Notes: generated by a model not told the origin, from the letters alone. A stretch of DNA of 64,000 nt from Thalassospira povalilytica (GCF_002844235.1 NZ_PGTS01000004.1:372001-436000); one strand, 5' to 3'; shown: positions 16,471-25,546, counted from the stretch's first letter. Program-made: numbers and translations.

Positions 16471-17531
16471 CACAGAAAAAGGACACCGCCGCCATGGGAT
16501 TGTTTGAACGCTACCTTACGGTTTGGGTCGCGGTCAGCATCGTGGCCGGCATTGTGCTTGGCGAACTGTTTCCGGCCCTGTTTCAGACGATTGGCAATCT
16601 GACGGCCTATGAGATCAATTTGCCGGTAACGGTTCTGATCTGGTTGATGATCGTGCCGATGCTGATGAAGGTCGATTTTGGCGCCTTGCACGAAGTCGGT
16701 CGGCAATGGCGCGGCATTGGCGTGACACTTGGCGTGAACTGGCTGATCAAACCGTTCACCATGGCGGCCCTTGGCTGGCTGTTTATCGGGTTTCTGTTTC
16801 GCCCGCTTTTGCCCGAGGCCCAGATTGAAAGCTATATCGCGGGCCTGATCCTTTTGGGGGCGGCACCGTGCACGGCGATGGTGTTTGTCTGGTCGCACCT
16901 GACCAAGGGGGATGCCAATTTCACCCTGACGCAGGTGGCCCTTAACGACACCATCATGATTTTCGCCTTTGCCCCGATTGTTGCGCTGTTGCTTGGTATT
17001 TCGGCGATTACCATTCCGTGGGAAACCCTGACCATTTCGGTCGTCGCCTTTATCGTCATTCCGGTGATTGCCGGTCAGGTGATCCGAAGCCGGGTAATGA
17101 AGGGCGGCATTGATCATTTCAATGCATTTGATGCCCGGCTCAAACCGGTTTCGATGATCGCACTACTGACAACACTGGTCTTGCTGTTTGCCTTTCAGGG
17201 GCAACAGATCATTTCCCAACCGATCATCATCGCGCTTCTGGCCGTGCCGATCATTTTGCAAACCTATTTCATTGCTGCCATCGCCTATGTCGCCAACAAG
17301 TTTCTGGGGGTGGAGCACAGGATTGCCGCACCCTCGGCGATGATTGGTGCATCAAACTTCTTTGAACTGGCGGTCGCCACCGCCATTGGCCTGTTCGGCT
17401 TTTCATCGGGTGCGGCATTGGCGACCGTGGTCGGCGTTCTGGTCGAAGTTCCGGTGATGTTATCGCTGGTTGCCATTGCCAACCGGTCACGTGGCTGGTT
17501 CGCATCAAACACCGCCCCGCAAAACAAGTAA
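16467..17531 (+). CDS. acr3: Arsenite efflux transporter, Acr3 family
   Basis: 354 residues, about ten predicted membrane helices. Family features include [34 protein letters not shown], a cysteine in [20 protein letters not shown] (the conserved functional Cys of Acr3) and [20 protein letters not shown]. It exports As(III) made by the adjacent ArsC. An in-frame ATG at 16494 (MGLFERY) is an alternative start. Confidence 0.95.
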   Translation: MTQKKDTAAMGLFERYLTVWVAVSIVAGIVLGELFPALFQTIGNLTAYEINLPVTVLIWLMIVPMLMKVDFGALHEVGRQWRGIGVTLGVNWLIKPFTMAALGWLFIGFLFRPLLPEAQIESYIAGLILLGAAPCTAMVFVWSHLTKGDANFTLTQVALNDTIMIFAFAPIVALLLGISAITIPWETLTISVVAFIVIPVIAGQVIRSRVMKGGIDHFNAFDARLKPVSMIALLTTLVLLFAFQGQQIISQPIIIALLAVPIILQTYFIAAIAYVANKFLGVEHRIAAPSAMIGASNFFELAVATAIGLFGFSSGAALATVVGVLVEVPVMLSLVAIANRSRGWFASNTAPQNK

Positions 17532-17553
17532 TCCACGCATTCAGGTAATCGAG

Positions 17554-18570
17554 ATGAGCAAGAAAATACGCATCGGCATCAACGGTTTCGGCCGCATGGG
17601 GCGGCTGGTTTTACGGGCGGGCTGGGGTCACCCGAACCTTGAATTTGTTCATATCAATGAAATCCGGGGCGGGGCCAAAACTGCGGCCCATCTTCTGGAA
17701 TTTGATTCGGTTCATGGCCGCTGGTCCAACCGGGTTGATTGCATCAATGACCAGGTGGTGATTGATCAGACCCACAAGATTTCGTTTTCCGAAAACGCCA
17801 CACCGGCCGACACCGACTGGATCGGCATGGGGTGCGACATCGTTCTGGAATGCACCGGCAAATTCAAAACGCCCGAAACGCTTCAGCCCTATTTTGATCA
17901 GGGTGTGAGAAAGGTCATTGTCGCAGCCCCGGTCAAGGAAGGTGCGCTTAATATCGTCTATGGGGTCAATGATGATCTTTACGATCCGGCGACACATCAT
18001 CTTTTGACTGCGGCAAGCTGCACCACCAATTGTCTGGCCCCGGTGGTCAAGGTCGTGCATGAACAACTGGGCATCAAGCATGGTGCGATCACCACCATCC
18101 ATGATGTGACCAACACCCAGACGATTGTCGATCTTCCGCATAATGACCTGCGCCGGGCGCGGTCGTGCCTGCAATCATTGATCCCGACCAGCACCGGCTC
18201 CGCCACCGCGATCACGATGATTTATCCGGAATTGGCAGGAAAATTGAACGGGATTGCCGTGCGTGTGCCGCTTCTTAACGCATCGCTGACCGATTGCGTG
18301 TTTGAAGTGGCGCGCGATACCGATTTTGAAACGGTCAATCGCCTGATGCGCGAGGCATCGGAAACCTATCTTGCCGGTATTCTGGGCTATGAAGACCGCC
18401 CGCTGGTCAGTGTTGATTACCTTAATGACAGCCGGTCTTCGATCATTGATGCCGGATCGACCATGGTGATCGACAAGCGACAGGTCAAAATACTGGCCTG
18501 GTATGACAATGAATGGGGCTATGTCTGTCGTATGGCGGATCTGGCTGCCAAAGTCGCGCAATCGCTTTAG
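17554..18570 (+). CDS. ArsJ-associated glyceraldehyde-3-phosphate dehydrogenase
   Basis: 338 residues from ATG 17554 with AGGT seven bases upstream; the longer frame from 17470 overlaps acr3 and was rejected. NAD-binding start [19 protein letters not shown] and catalytic Cys in [15 protein letters not shown] are intact. In ars operons with arsJ, this enzyme uses arsenate instead of phosphate to make unstable 1-arseno-3-phosphoglycerate, which ArsJ exports and which then releases arsenate outside. The neighbouring arsJ makes this role more likely than glycolysis. Confidence 0.92.
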   Translation: MSKKIRIGINGFGRMGRLVLRAGWGHPNLEFVHINEIRGGAKTAAHLLEFDSVHGRWSNRVDCINDQVVIDQTHKISFSENATPADTDWIGMGCDIVLECTGKFKTPETLQPYFDQGVRKVIVAAPVKEGALNIVYGVNDDLYDPATHHLLTAASCTTNCLAPVVKVVHEQLGIKHGAITTIHDVTNTQTIVDLPHNDLRRARSCLQSLIPTSTGSATAITMIYPELAGKLNGIAVRVPLLNASLTDCVFEVARDTDFETVNRLMREASETYLAGILGYEDRPLVSVDYLNDSRSSIIDAGSTMVIDKRQVKILAWYDNEWGYVCRMADLAAKVAQSL

Positions 18571-18581
18571 GAATGCCGATC

Positions 18582-19808
18582 ATGTCATCTGCCATTCGCA
18601 ATTATGCACTTGTGACCGGGGCCTATTGGGGCTTCACCCTGACTGACGGGGCGTTGCGGATGCTGGTGCTGTTGCATTTCCATGCCCTTGGCTATTCGGC
18701 ATTTGAAATTGCCCTTCTGTTCATCCTCTATGAAGTGGCGGGGATTGTAACCAATCTGGTTGGCGGATGGCTGGCACAAACACGCGGGCTGCGCTTTACC
18801 CTTTATAGCGGATTGATCCTCCAGATCGCATCGCTTGCCGCCCTTTCGCAAACACAGGCCGATTGGGCACCGGCCATTTCAGTTATCTATGTCATGGGAC
18901 TTCAGGCCGCATCGGGGGTTGCCAAGGACCTGACCAAGATGTCGAGCAAATCGGCAATCAAGGTTCTGGTGCCTGCCGATGCCGGGGGTGCGCTTTTCAA
19001 ATGGGTTGCCCTTTTGACCGGGTCGAAAAACGCCCTTAAAGGGGTCGGCTTTTTCATGGGCGGTGCGCTTTTGTCCTGGCTTGGATTTTCCGGGGCGTTG
19101 CTTGCCATGGCGGTCGGCCTTGCCATCACGCTGATCGCGGTTGCGCTGTCACTGGGCAATGCGATGTCCGGACCATCTGAAAAGATCAAACCCAAATTCC
19201 GTGACGTGTTTTCGCGTGACCGCAAGATCAATGTCCTGTCGGCGGCCCGGCTTTTCCTGTTCGGGTCGCGTGATATCTGGTTTGTGGTCGGCCTGCCGGT
19301 GTTTTTGGCAGCCGAACTGGGCTGGAACCATATCGAGGTCGGCACCTATATGGCGCTTTGGGTGATCGGATACGGCTTCATTCAGGCCTTCGCCCCCAAA
19401 ATGCTGCGCGCCGGATCACACGAACCCGATGGCTGCACCGCCCGGTTCTGGATCGCAGCCCTGATCGCGGTGACCACTGCCATTGCCGCAGCCGTCACAC
19501 AGGGGATTGCGCCGCAACTTGCAGTTCTGGGCGGGCTTTTGGTGTTCGGCATTGTCTTTGCCGTGAACTCGTCACTGCATTCCTATTTGATCCTTGCCTA
19601 TGCCGATGGCGACAAGGTCGCGATGAATGTCGGGTTTTATTACATGTCCAATGCCATCGGGCGGCTTTGCGGGACCATTCTGTCGGGCGTTGCCTATTCC
19701 TATGGCGGGCTGGTCGGATGTCTTGTGACGTCGATTGCGTTTTTGACCATCAGCTGGATCATCAGTGCCGCCCTTCCGGCAAGAAGCGCCGTCACACCGC
19801 AGAGTTGA
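18582..19808 (+). CDS. arsJ: ArsJ, organoarsenical efflux MFS transporter
   Basis: 408 residues from ATG 18582, placed by AGGA nine bases upstream; ATG 18573 is an alternative. About twelve predicted membrane helices of the major facilitator fold, with GAYWGFTLTDGALRMLVLLH near the start and GAALFKW-like glycine-rich segments (PADAGGALFKWVALLTGSKN), which I associate with ArsJ. Exports 1-arseno-3-phosphoglycerate made by the upstream dehydrogenase. Last gene of the operon; no strong terminator seen after it. Confidence 0.9.
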   Translation: MSSAIRNYALVTGAYWGFTLTDGALRMLVLLHFHALGYSAFEIALLFILYEVAGIVTNLVGGWLAQTRGLRFTLYSGLILQIASLAALSQTQADWAPAISVIYVMGLQAASGVAKDLTKMSSKSAIKVLVPADAGGALFKWVALLTGSKNALKGVGFFMGGALLSWLGFSGALLAMAVGLAITLIAVALSLGNAMSGPSEKIKPKFRDVFSRDRKINVLSAARLFLFGSRDIWFVVGLPVFLAAELGWNHIEVGTYMALWVIGYGFIQAFAPKMLRAGSHEPDGCTARFWIAALIAVTTAIAAAVTQGIAPQLAVLGGLLVFGIVFAVNSSLHSYLILAYADGDKVAMNVGFYYMSNAIGRLCGTILSGVAYSYGGLVGCLVTSIAFLTISWIISAALPARSAVTPQS

Positions 19809-19967
19809 ACAAAAAAGTTCTTTCGCAGATGCGGGATAAATGACTGAAAAGACTCACAATCCGGATTCACGAAAATTTCATCGTGCAAAAAACCGTGACA
19901 AGACACTGCATATAGGGGTACGATTCCAATCAACGGTCAATCACTGGACCGCAGGAGGGGTTCCCGA
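19809..19967. other. Gap after arsJ, likely phoH promoter region
   Basis: Lower-GC stretch with no convincing gene. A 64-codon frame from ATG 19840 was rejected because it runs past and out of frame with the better-supported leader ORF. CATATAG near 19910 could be a -10 region, without a clear -35. Confidence 0.3.
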
Positions 19968-20141
19968 GTGCCGCGAAAAAGCGTCTTACAACGAGAATTT
20001 TCGCCCCCCGGATCGCACATGCAACATGTTGTGACCGGCGGAAACTCCTACCGCCACTTCCATCGCAAGATGAAAATTGAATGCGCGCCTTTCCATGACG
20101 GAATGGCGCGTTTTGCTTTTTTGGCACATTTGATGAGGTGA
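19968..20141 (+). CDS. Candidate 57-residue leader ORF upstream of phoH
   Basis: GTG start preceded at seven bases by a near-ideal Shine-Dalgarno GGAGGGG (19954-19960). The product starts MPRKSVLQREFSPPGSHMQH and is basic with many His residues. Its last codons contain the phoH Shine-Dalgarno (GAGGTG) and its stop at 20139-20141 is five bases before the phoH ATG, which suggests translational coupling. Against a conserved protein: third positions are only about half G or C, less than its neighbours, and a terminator hairpin lies inside the frame. No family recognised. Confidence 0.4.
   Translation: MPRKSVLQREFSPPGSHMQHVVTGGNSYRHFHRKMKIECAPFHDGMARFAFLAHLMR
20084..20122 (+). terminator. Terminator or attenuator just before phoH
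   Basis: CGCGCC-T-TTCC (20084-20094) pairs with GGAA-T-GGCGCG (20100-20110) around ATGAC with one T-T mismatch, followed by TTTTGCTTTTTT. It lies 25 bp upstream of the phoH start and inside the candidate leader ORF, so ribosomes on that ORF would disrupt it. Confidence 0.6.
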
Positions 20142-20146
20142 TCGTC

Positions 20147-20908
20147 ATGGGTAAGCGCGCAGCACGCCGTCGTAACCGTCCGCAACAGTCCGACAACAAT
20201 GTCCATGAACTGTTTGATGAAAAGAACGCTGACTGGCACCCGCTTCAGGGGGAAGCCGCAGAACAGAAAGGACAACGCGATCAAAGCTACCGCCGCAACA
20301 TCCGCCCGAAAAGTGAAAACCAGGCCGCATTGATGGAGGCCATTGATGCCTTCAACCTGGTCCTTGCCCTTGGCCCGGCAGGCACCGGTAAAACCTATAT
20401 CGCCGTTTCCAAGGCGGTCGAGGCCCTTGATAAGGGTGATATCGGCCGCATCGTTCTGGCCCGCCCGGCTGTTGAAGCCGGGGAAAATATCGGCTTCCTG
20501 CCCGGCGATGTCGAAGCCAAGATGGCCCCGTATCTTCGCCCGCTTTATGACGCGCTTAATGATCGCCTTGGCACCAAGCGCCTGCGCACATACCTTTCGG
20601 ACGGCACGATTGAGATTGCCCCGATCGGCTATATGCGTGGCCGTACCCTGAACAATGCCTTCGTCGTCATCGACGAAGCCCAGAACTGCACATACGGGCA
20701 GCTTAAAATGCTGGTGACCCGTCTGGGCTGGAATTCTACCATGATCCTGACCGGCGACCCGGATCAGACCGACCTACTGCCGGAAATGTCGGGTCTTTCG
20801 GAAATGTCTGAACGACTTGAAAATGTCGAAGATGTCGCCTGTGTCCAGCTGCGCGACAAGGACATTGTCCGACATCCGCTGGTTGCAAGCATGCTTACGG
20901 TTCTCTGA
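20147..20908 (+). CDS. PhoH-family ATPase, short form
   Basis: 253 residues from ATG 20147 (GAGGTG spaced seven bases). The P-loop is LGPAGTGKTYIAV and Walker B is AFVVIDEAQNCTYGQL, followed by GDPDQTD. This matches the PhoH NTPase core without the N-terminal domain of YbeZ; the first 60 residues are charged and probably unstructured. PhoH proteins are linked to RNA metabolism, but the function of this short group is not established. It is not beside ybeY, so it is probably a second phoH paralogue. Confidence 0.88.
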   Translation: MGKRAARRRNRPQQSDNNVHELFDEKNADWHPLQGEAAEQKGQRDQSYRRNIRPKSENQAALMEAIDAFNLVLALGPAGTGKTYIAVSKAVEALDKGDIGRIVLARPAVEAGENIGFLPGDVEAKMAPYLRPLYDALNDRLGTKRLRTYLSDGTIEIAPIGYMRGRTLNNAFVVIDEAQNCTYGQLKMLVTRLGWNSTMILTGDPDQTDLLPEMSGLSEMSERLENVEDVACVQLRDKDIVRHPLVASMLTVL

Positions 20909-20953
20909 TTTCGGTTATCAAGTTCCGACACAGCAAACCAAAGAAGAAAAAAG

Positions 20954-20987
20954 GACGGGCCCCGAAAGGGCCCGTCACTTTTTTTTT
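20954..20987 (+). terminator. Strong terminator of phoH
   Basis: GACGGGCCC (20954-20962) and GGGCCCGTC (20968-20976) with loop CGAAA, followed by a run of nine T. Confidence 0.92.
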
Positions 20988-21059
20988 GGATCTGCTTATA
21001 TAGACTGATAATTCTTGGCTTCGCGCCCGATCACCGGGATCGATAAAACCTGTCAAGAA

Positions 21060-21106
21060 AACATATATATTGACGAAATTTTCAATCCGAACCCAATATA
21101 TAGACA
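21060..21106. promoter_or_regulatory. Two NrdR-like boxes in the nrdAB promoter
   Basis: Box 2, ACCCAATATATAGACA (21091-21106), carries the NrdR core CAATATATAG. Box 1, AACATATATATTGACG (21060-21075), is weaker with core ATATATATTG. Their cores start 31 bp apart, about three helical turns, the arrangement expected for NrdR, the ATP/dATP-sensing repressor of ribonucleotide reductase genes. A possible -35 (TTGACG, 21070-21075) overlaps box 1 and box 2 covers the -10 region. Confidence 0.7.
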
Positions 21107-21124
21107 TCACGGTCCTTCTTACCG

Positions 21125-21305
21125 AACCATATCGGTTTGAAGGCTAAGAGGGAATTCGGTGCGTTTTGCATATGCACGACAATGCCGAAGCTGCCCCCGC
21201 AACTGTAAGCGGCTAGCTTTAATCCAACCATGGTCACTGAAATGCTTGGCATTTCGGGAAGGCCGGATGAAGCATCGATCCGCAAGCCAGGAGACCTGCC
21301 GTGAG
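21125..21305 (+). ncRNA. Cobalamin (B12) riboswitch
   Basis: The B12-box region reads GCTGCCCCCGCAACTGTAAG (21191-21210), followed by a CACTG element near 21235, the GGAAGGCCGGATGAAG stretch and the closing GCAAGCCAGGAGACCTGCC (21282-21300). These are the conserved parts of the adenosylcobalamin riboswitch in correct order. It lies in the leader of nrdAB, about 120 nt before the start codon. Established for the class: B12 binding shuts off the downstream gene. Confidence 0.93.
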
Positions 21306-21401
21306 CGAACGTAAACATTCACGGGCGGGGTGTCCCGGTGGAGTGCTTGTGATCTGACTGGCAAACCGCCAATCATCCCTGCATACCTCCGTTTGGCCTT
21401 T

Positions 21402-21420
21402 GCCCCCATATGATTGGGGC
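21402..21420 (+). promoter_or_regulatory. Hairpin that may mask the nrdA Shine-Dalgarno
   Basis: GCCCC (21402-21406) can pair with GGGGC (21416-21420); the GGGG is the only Shine-Dalgarno-like sequence before ATG 21426, six bases away. This would be the output part of the riboswitch, closing the ribosome site when B12 is bound. The pairing is a by-eye prediction. Confidence 0.45.
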
Positions 21421-21425
21421 TTACG

Positions 21426-24386
21426 ATGTCAGAAGCAGTCGAGTTGGAACGGCCAGCCGTTTCCGATCCTTCATCAAATTCACAAACCATCTATCAGGTG
21501 ATCCGTCGCAACGGATCGGTTACGGCCTTTGATGCAACCAAAATCAAAACAGCCCTGACCAAGGCATTTCTTGCCGCCGAGGGCGAAACCGCGTCGGGAT
21601 CACATCGGGTACATGACATTGTCGATGGATTGGCCGATCAGGTTACCACGACCTTGTTAAAGCGGGCCGCGCCGAGCCATACCCTTCAGATCGAAGATAT
21701 ACAGGATCAGGTCGAGCTGGCCCTGATGCGCAGCGAACATCACAAGGTTGCGCGCGCCTATGTCCTGTATCGTGAAGACCGTGCGCGCGAACGCGCCAAG
21801 CTTGATGCACGCAAGAAAAGCAAAAAGGCCGGGCAGCCCGATCTTCATGTCACCCTGCCCGACGGCAGCAAAAGGTTGCTTGATATTGACCGGTTGGCGA
21901 CCGTGATTGCCGAGGCCTGTGGCGACCTTGATGGCGTCAGCACAGCACCGATCATGGAAGAAACCAGAAAGAACCTTTATGACGGTGTCACCACCGGGGA
22001 ATTGGCACTTGCCCCGATCATGGCAGCCCGAACACTGGTAGAGCGCGAACCGAATTACGCCTTTGTCAGCGCACGTTTGTTACTTGACAAGCTTCGGACA
22101 GAAGCCCTGAGCTTCGTCTTTGACCAGCCCGAACAAGCCACCCAGGCCGAGATGGGCGTACGATACGCGACGTATTTCCCCGCCGCGATCACGGCTGGCA
22201 TCAAGGCCGGTCTGATTGATCCGGAATTGTCAAAGTTTGACCTGAAAAAGATTGCCGCTGCGATCAAACCGGAACGTGATCTGAATTTCCAGTATCTGGG
22301 ACTTCAGACGCTTTATGACCGTTACTTCCTGCATGTCAAAGGGTCGCGGTTTGAACTGCCACAGGCCTTTTTCATGCGGGTTGCCATGGGTCTTGCAATC
22401 CGTGAGATCGACCGCGAAGCCAAGGCAATCGAATTTTATGATCAGCTTTCCACCTTTGTCTTCATGGCATCGACCCCGACCCTGTTCAATGCCGGCACAT
22501 GCCGCCCGCAATTGTCATCCTGCTTCCTGACCACCGTGCCCGATGACCTTGATGGCATCTTCAAATCAGTCAAGGACAACGCGCTTTTGGCGAAATATTC
22601 CGGCGGCCTTGGCAATGACTGGACCCCGGTGCGTGGTCTTGGCGCGCATATCAAGGGCACCAATGGTCAAAGCCAGGGCGTGGTTCCGTTTCTGAAAGTC
22701 GCCAATGACACCGCGATTGCCGTCAACCAGGGTGGCAAGCGCAAGGGGGCTGTTTGTGCCTATCTCGAAACATGGCACATCGATATCGAAGAGTTCCTTG
22801 ATCTGCGCAAGAACACGGGCGATGACCGCCGCCGGACGCATGATATGAACACGGCCAACTGGGTGCCGGACCTGTTCATGGAACGGGTGATGGCAGATGC
22901 GCCATGGACCCTGTTTTCGCCCGATGACACGCCGGACTTGCATGATCTTTATGGTGCGAAATTCAAGACCGCGTATGAGGCATATGAAGCCAAGGCCAAT
23001 AGCGGCCAAATCACGAATTTCAAAACCGTGCGCGCGGTGGATCTTTGGCGGCGCATGTTGACCATGCTGTTTGAAACCGGTCATCCATGGATCACCTTCA
23101 AGGACCCGTGCAACATCCGGTCCCCGCAACAACATCGCGGCGTGGTGCATTCATCAAACCTGTGCACGGAAATTACACTCAATACATCGGCAGACGAGGT
23201 CGCGGTATGCAACCTGGGCTCAATCAACCTGTTGGCCCATGTCACCGAAAATGGCATCGACCATGACAAGCTTGCAAAAACGGTAAAAACTGCGATGCGG
23301 ATGCTTGATAACGTCATTGATATCAACTTCTACACCATCCCCGAAGCACGCTATTCCAACATGCGTCATCGTCCGGTTGGTCTTGGATTGATGGGTTTTC
23401 AGGATGCGTTGCAGAAACTGAAAATCGCCTATGCCTCGTCAGAGGCCGTCGCATTTGCCGATGAAAGCATGGAAGCCATTTCCTTCCACGCCATTTCGGC
23501 ATCGGTTGATCTGGCGGCGGAGCGTGGCCGGTATGAAAGCTTTGACGGTTCATTGTGGTCCAAGGGCACCCTGCCAATTGACTCGCTTGAACTGCTTGCC
23601 AAGGTTCGTACCGAATTTGATGTCGACCGCAGCCAGCGCCTTGACTGGGACGGGTTGCGCGAACGGGTCCAAACCACCGGCATGCGTAATTCCAACACGA
23701 TGGCAATCGCCCCGACGGCAACGATTTCCAATATCTGCGGCGTCAGCCAGTCAATTGAGCCCGCCTATCGCAACCTGTTTGTGAAATCGAACATGTCTGG
23801 CGATTTCACGGTGGTCAATGCCGCCCTTGTCCGTGATCTGAAAGAACGCGGTCTTTGGGACGAGGTGATGATATCCGACCTGAAATATTATGATGGCAGC
23901 ATCGGCCAGATTGATCGCATTCCCGATGACCTCAAGGCGCTATATGCCACCGCGTTTGAACTTGATTCATCCTGGTTGATCGAGGCGGCATCACGTCGTC
24001 AGAAGTGGCTTGATCAGGCGCAATCCCTGAACCTTTATATCGCCAATCCGTCTGGCAAAAAGCTTGATGATCTTTATCGTCTGGCGTGGTTGCGCGGACT
24101 TAAAACCACCTATTACCTGCGATCAAGTGCCGCGACCCATGTCGAGAAATCGACACTTAAGGGCACCGATGGTCGCCTGAATGCGGTGGTGAATGCCCCG
24201 CAAGCAGCAAGCCCTGCCCCATCGCCTTCGCCTGTTACCGCACCTGCACCTACACCAGCGCCCGCAGTCAGCAATCGTCCATCCGGGGTCATTGATGCGG
24301 GCGCCGCATCCGATGCGATTACCGGCGGTGACGTCTGGGGCAAGGCATGTTCCCTTGACGACCCTGATTGCGAAGCCTGCCAATAA
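21426..24386 (+). CDS. nrdA: Ribonucleoside-diphosphate reductase, alpha subunit (class I)
   Basis: 986 residues from ATG 21426 (a TTG at 21414 gives a longer frame but lies in the Shine-Dalgarno). Reduces ribonucleotides to deoxyribonucleotides. Two ATP-cone allosteric domains occur in tandem, about residues 22-118 (YQVIRRNGSVTAFDATKIK) and 142-222. Catalytic barrel: TPTLFNAGTCRPQLSSCFL (active-site Cys), NLCTEI, NLGSIN and APTATISNICG. The C-terminal CSLDDPDCEACQ holds the swinging redox cysteines after a Pro/Ala linker. Pairs with the class Ic-like NrdB next door. Controlled by NrdR boxes and a B12 riboswitch. Confidence 0.95.
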   Translation: MSEAVELERPAVSDPSSNSQTIYQVIRRNGSVTAFDATKIKTALTKAFLAAEGETASGSHRVHDIVDGLADQVTTTLLKRAAPSHTLQIEDIQDQVELALMRSEHHKVARAYVLYREDRARERAKLDARKKSKKAGQPDLHVTLPDGSKRLLDIDRLATVIAEACGDLDGVSTAPIMEETRKNLYDGVTTGELALAPIMAARTLVEREPNYAFVSARLLLDKLRTEALSFVFDQPEQATQAEMGVRYATYFPAAITAGIKAGLIDPELSKFDLKKIAAAIKPERDLNFQYLGLQTLYDRYFLHVKGSRFELPQAFFMRVAMGLAIREIDREAKAIEFYDQLSTFVFMASTPTLFNAGTCRPQLSSCFLTTVPDDLDGIFKSVKDNALLAKYSGGLGNDWTPVRGLGAHIKGTNGQSQGVVPFLKVANDTAIAVNQGGKRKGAVCAYLETWHIDIEEFLDLRKNTGDDRRRTHDMNTANWVPDLFMERVMADAPWTLFSPDDTPDLHDLYGAKFKTAYEAYEAKANSGQITNFKTVRAVDLWRRMLTMLFETGHPWITFKDPCNIRSPQQHRGVVHSSNLCTEITLNTSADEVAVCNLGSINLLAHVTENGIDHDKLAKTVKTAMRMLDNVIDINFYTIPEARYSNMRHRPVGLGLMGFQDALQKLKIAYASSEAVAFADESMEAISFHAISASVDLAAERGRYESFDGSLWSKGTLPIDSLELLAKVRTEFDVDRSQRLDWDGLRERVQTTGMRNSNTMAIAPTATISNICGVSQSIEPAYRNLFVKSNMSGDFTVVNAALVRDLKERGLWDEVMISDLKYYDGSIGQIDRIPDDLKALYATAFELDSSWLIEAASRRQKWLDQAQSLNLYIANPSGKKLDDLYRLAWLRGLKTTYYLRSSAATHVEKSTLKGTDGRLNAVVNAPQAASPAPSPSPVTAPAPTPAPAVSNRPSGVIDAGAASDAITGGDVWGKACSLDDPDCEACQ

Positions 24387-24407
24387 CCAGAAACCGGAAT
24401 AAGAACC

Positions 24408-25520
24408 ATGCTTGACTGGATTGAAAACGACGCCCCGGTTTCACACGATACCGGTGATGGCACAAATGATGCCACCGGCCTTGGCGAGATTGACCGTTCC
24501 GGCGGTCGTGTCACGGTCAGTGACAAGGCGATGATCAATTCGCGGGCCGATGTGAACCAGCTTCTGCCGCTTAAATACGGCTGGGCCTGGGACAAGTACC
24601 TTGCGGGTTGCAATAATCACTGGATGCCGACCGAAGTTTCCATGCAGGCCGACATCGCGCTTTGGAAATCGCGCGATGGCCTGACCGATGATGAACGTCG
24701 GATGCTTAAACGTAATCTGGGTTTCTTTGCCGCATCCGAAAGCCTTGTTGCCAACAACATCGTTTTGGCAATTTATCGCCACCTGACCAACCCGGAATGC
24801 CGCCAGTATCTTTTACGACAGGCCTTCGAGGAAGCGGTTCATACCCACACCTTCCAGTATATTGTCGAAAGCCTTGGCCTGGATGAGGGCGAGCTTTTCA
24901 ACATGTATCGCGAAGTTCCGTCGATTACCGACAAGGCGGCATGGGCGTTGAATTATACCAAGCACCTTGATGATCCGAATTTTGCCACCGGCACACCCGA
25001 ACGCGATCAGGATTTCCTGCGCGATCTTGTGGCGTTCTATGTCGTGTTTGAAGGCATGTGGTTTTACACAGGATTTGCGCAAATCCTGTCACTTGGCCGG
25101 CGCAACAAGATGGTCGGCATCGCCGAGCAATATCAGTACATCCTGCGTGACGAGAGCATCCATCTCAATTTCGGGATTGATGTTATCAACCAGATCAAGG
25201 CTGAAAACCCGCATCTTTGGACAGCGGAATTTCAGGAAGAAATTCGTGCGATGTTGCGTGATGCCGCCGAACTTGAAGCGGCCTATGGACGCGACACCAT
25301 GCCCAATGGCTTCCTTGGCCTGAATGCCGAGCTCTGTGAGCAATATATGCATTTCATCGCCAACCGCCGTTGCGGGCAGCTTGGCCTTGCCCCCGTATTT
25401 AACGAGGTCGAAAATCCGTTCCCCTGGATGTCAGAGGCCATGGATCTGAAAAAGGAAAAGAACTTCTTTGAAACCCGGGTGATCGAATATCAGAACGGCG
25501 GCGCGCTTAGCTGGGACTGA
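24408..25520 (+). CDS. nrdB: Ribonucleotide reductase beta subunit, class Ic-like (Phe at radical site)
   Basis: 370 residues. Ferritin-like fold with metal ligands E111 (ESLVANN), E142 and H145 (EEAVHTHTF), E215 (FEGMWF), E249 and H252 (DESIHLNFG). The residue four past H145, the site of the radical tyrosine in standard enzymes (Y122 of E. coli), is F149. Every ligand and the Phe differ by a constant 22 from Chlamydia trachomatis R2c (E89, E120, H123, F127, E193, E227, H230). R2c uses a Mn(IV)/Fe(III) cofactor instead of a tyrosyl radical, so this enzyme is predicted to do so too. Lies 21 bp after nrdA. Confidence 0.93.
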   Translation: MLDWIENDAPVSHDTGDGTNDATGLGEIDRSGGRVTVSDKAMINSRADVNQLLPLKYGWAWDKYLAGCNNHWMPTEVSMQADIALWKSRDGLTDDERRMLKRNLGFFAASESLVANNIVLAIYRHLTNPECRQYLLRQAFEEAVHTHTFQYIVESLGLDEGELFNMYREVPSITDKAAWALNYTKHLDDPNFATGTPERDQDFLRDLVAFYVVFEGMWFYTGFAQILSLGRRNKMVGIAEQYQYILRDESIHLNFGIDVINQIKAENPHLWTAEFQEEIRAMLRDAAELEAAYGRDTMPNGFLGLNAELCEQYMHFIANRRCGQLGLAPVFNEVENPFPWMSEAMDLKKEKNFFETRVIEYQNGGALSWD

Positions 25521-25546
25521 TTGCCACACCCAACATCATCATAAAC

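Noticed and set aside
17554-18570. GAPDH as the glycolytic enzyme
   Set aside because: It lies 11 bp before arsJ inside an arsenic operon, where a dedicated GAPDH is the known partner.
19840-20034. 64-codon ORF between arsJ and phoH
   Set aside because: Weak ribosome site and overlaps the better-supported leader ORF in another frame.
20995-21003. Third NrdR-like core (CTTATATAG)
   Set aside because: Nine bases instead of ten and about 68 bp from the next box, not a whole number of helical turns; probably part of AT-rich promoter DNA.
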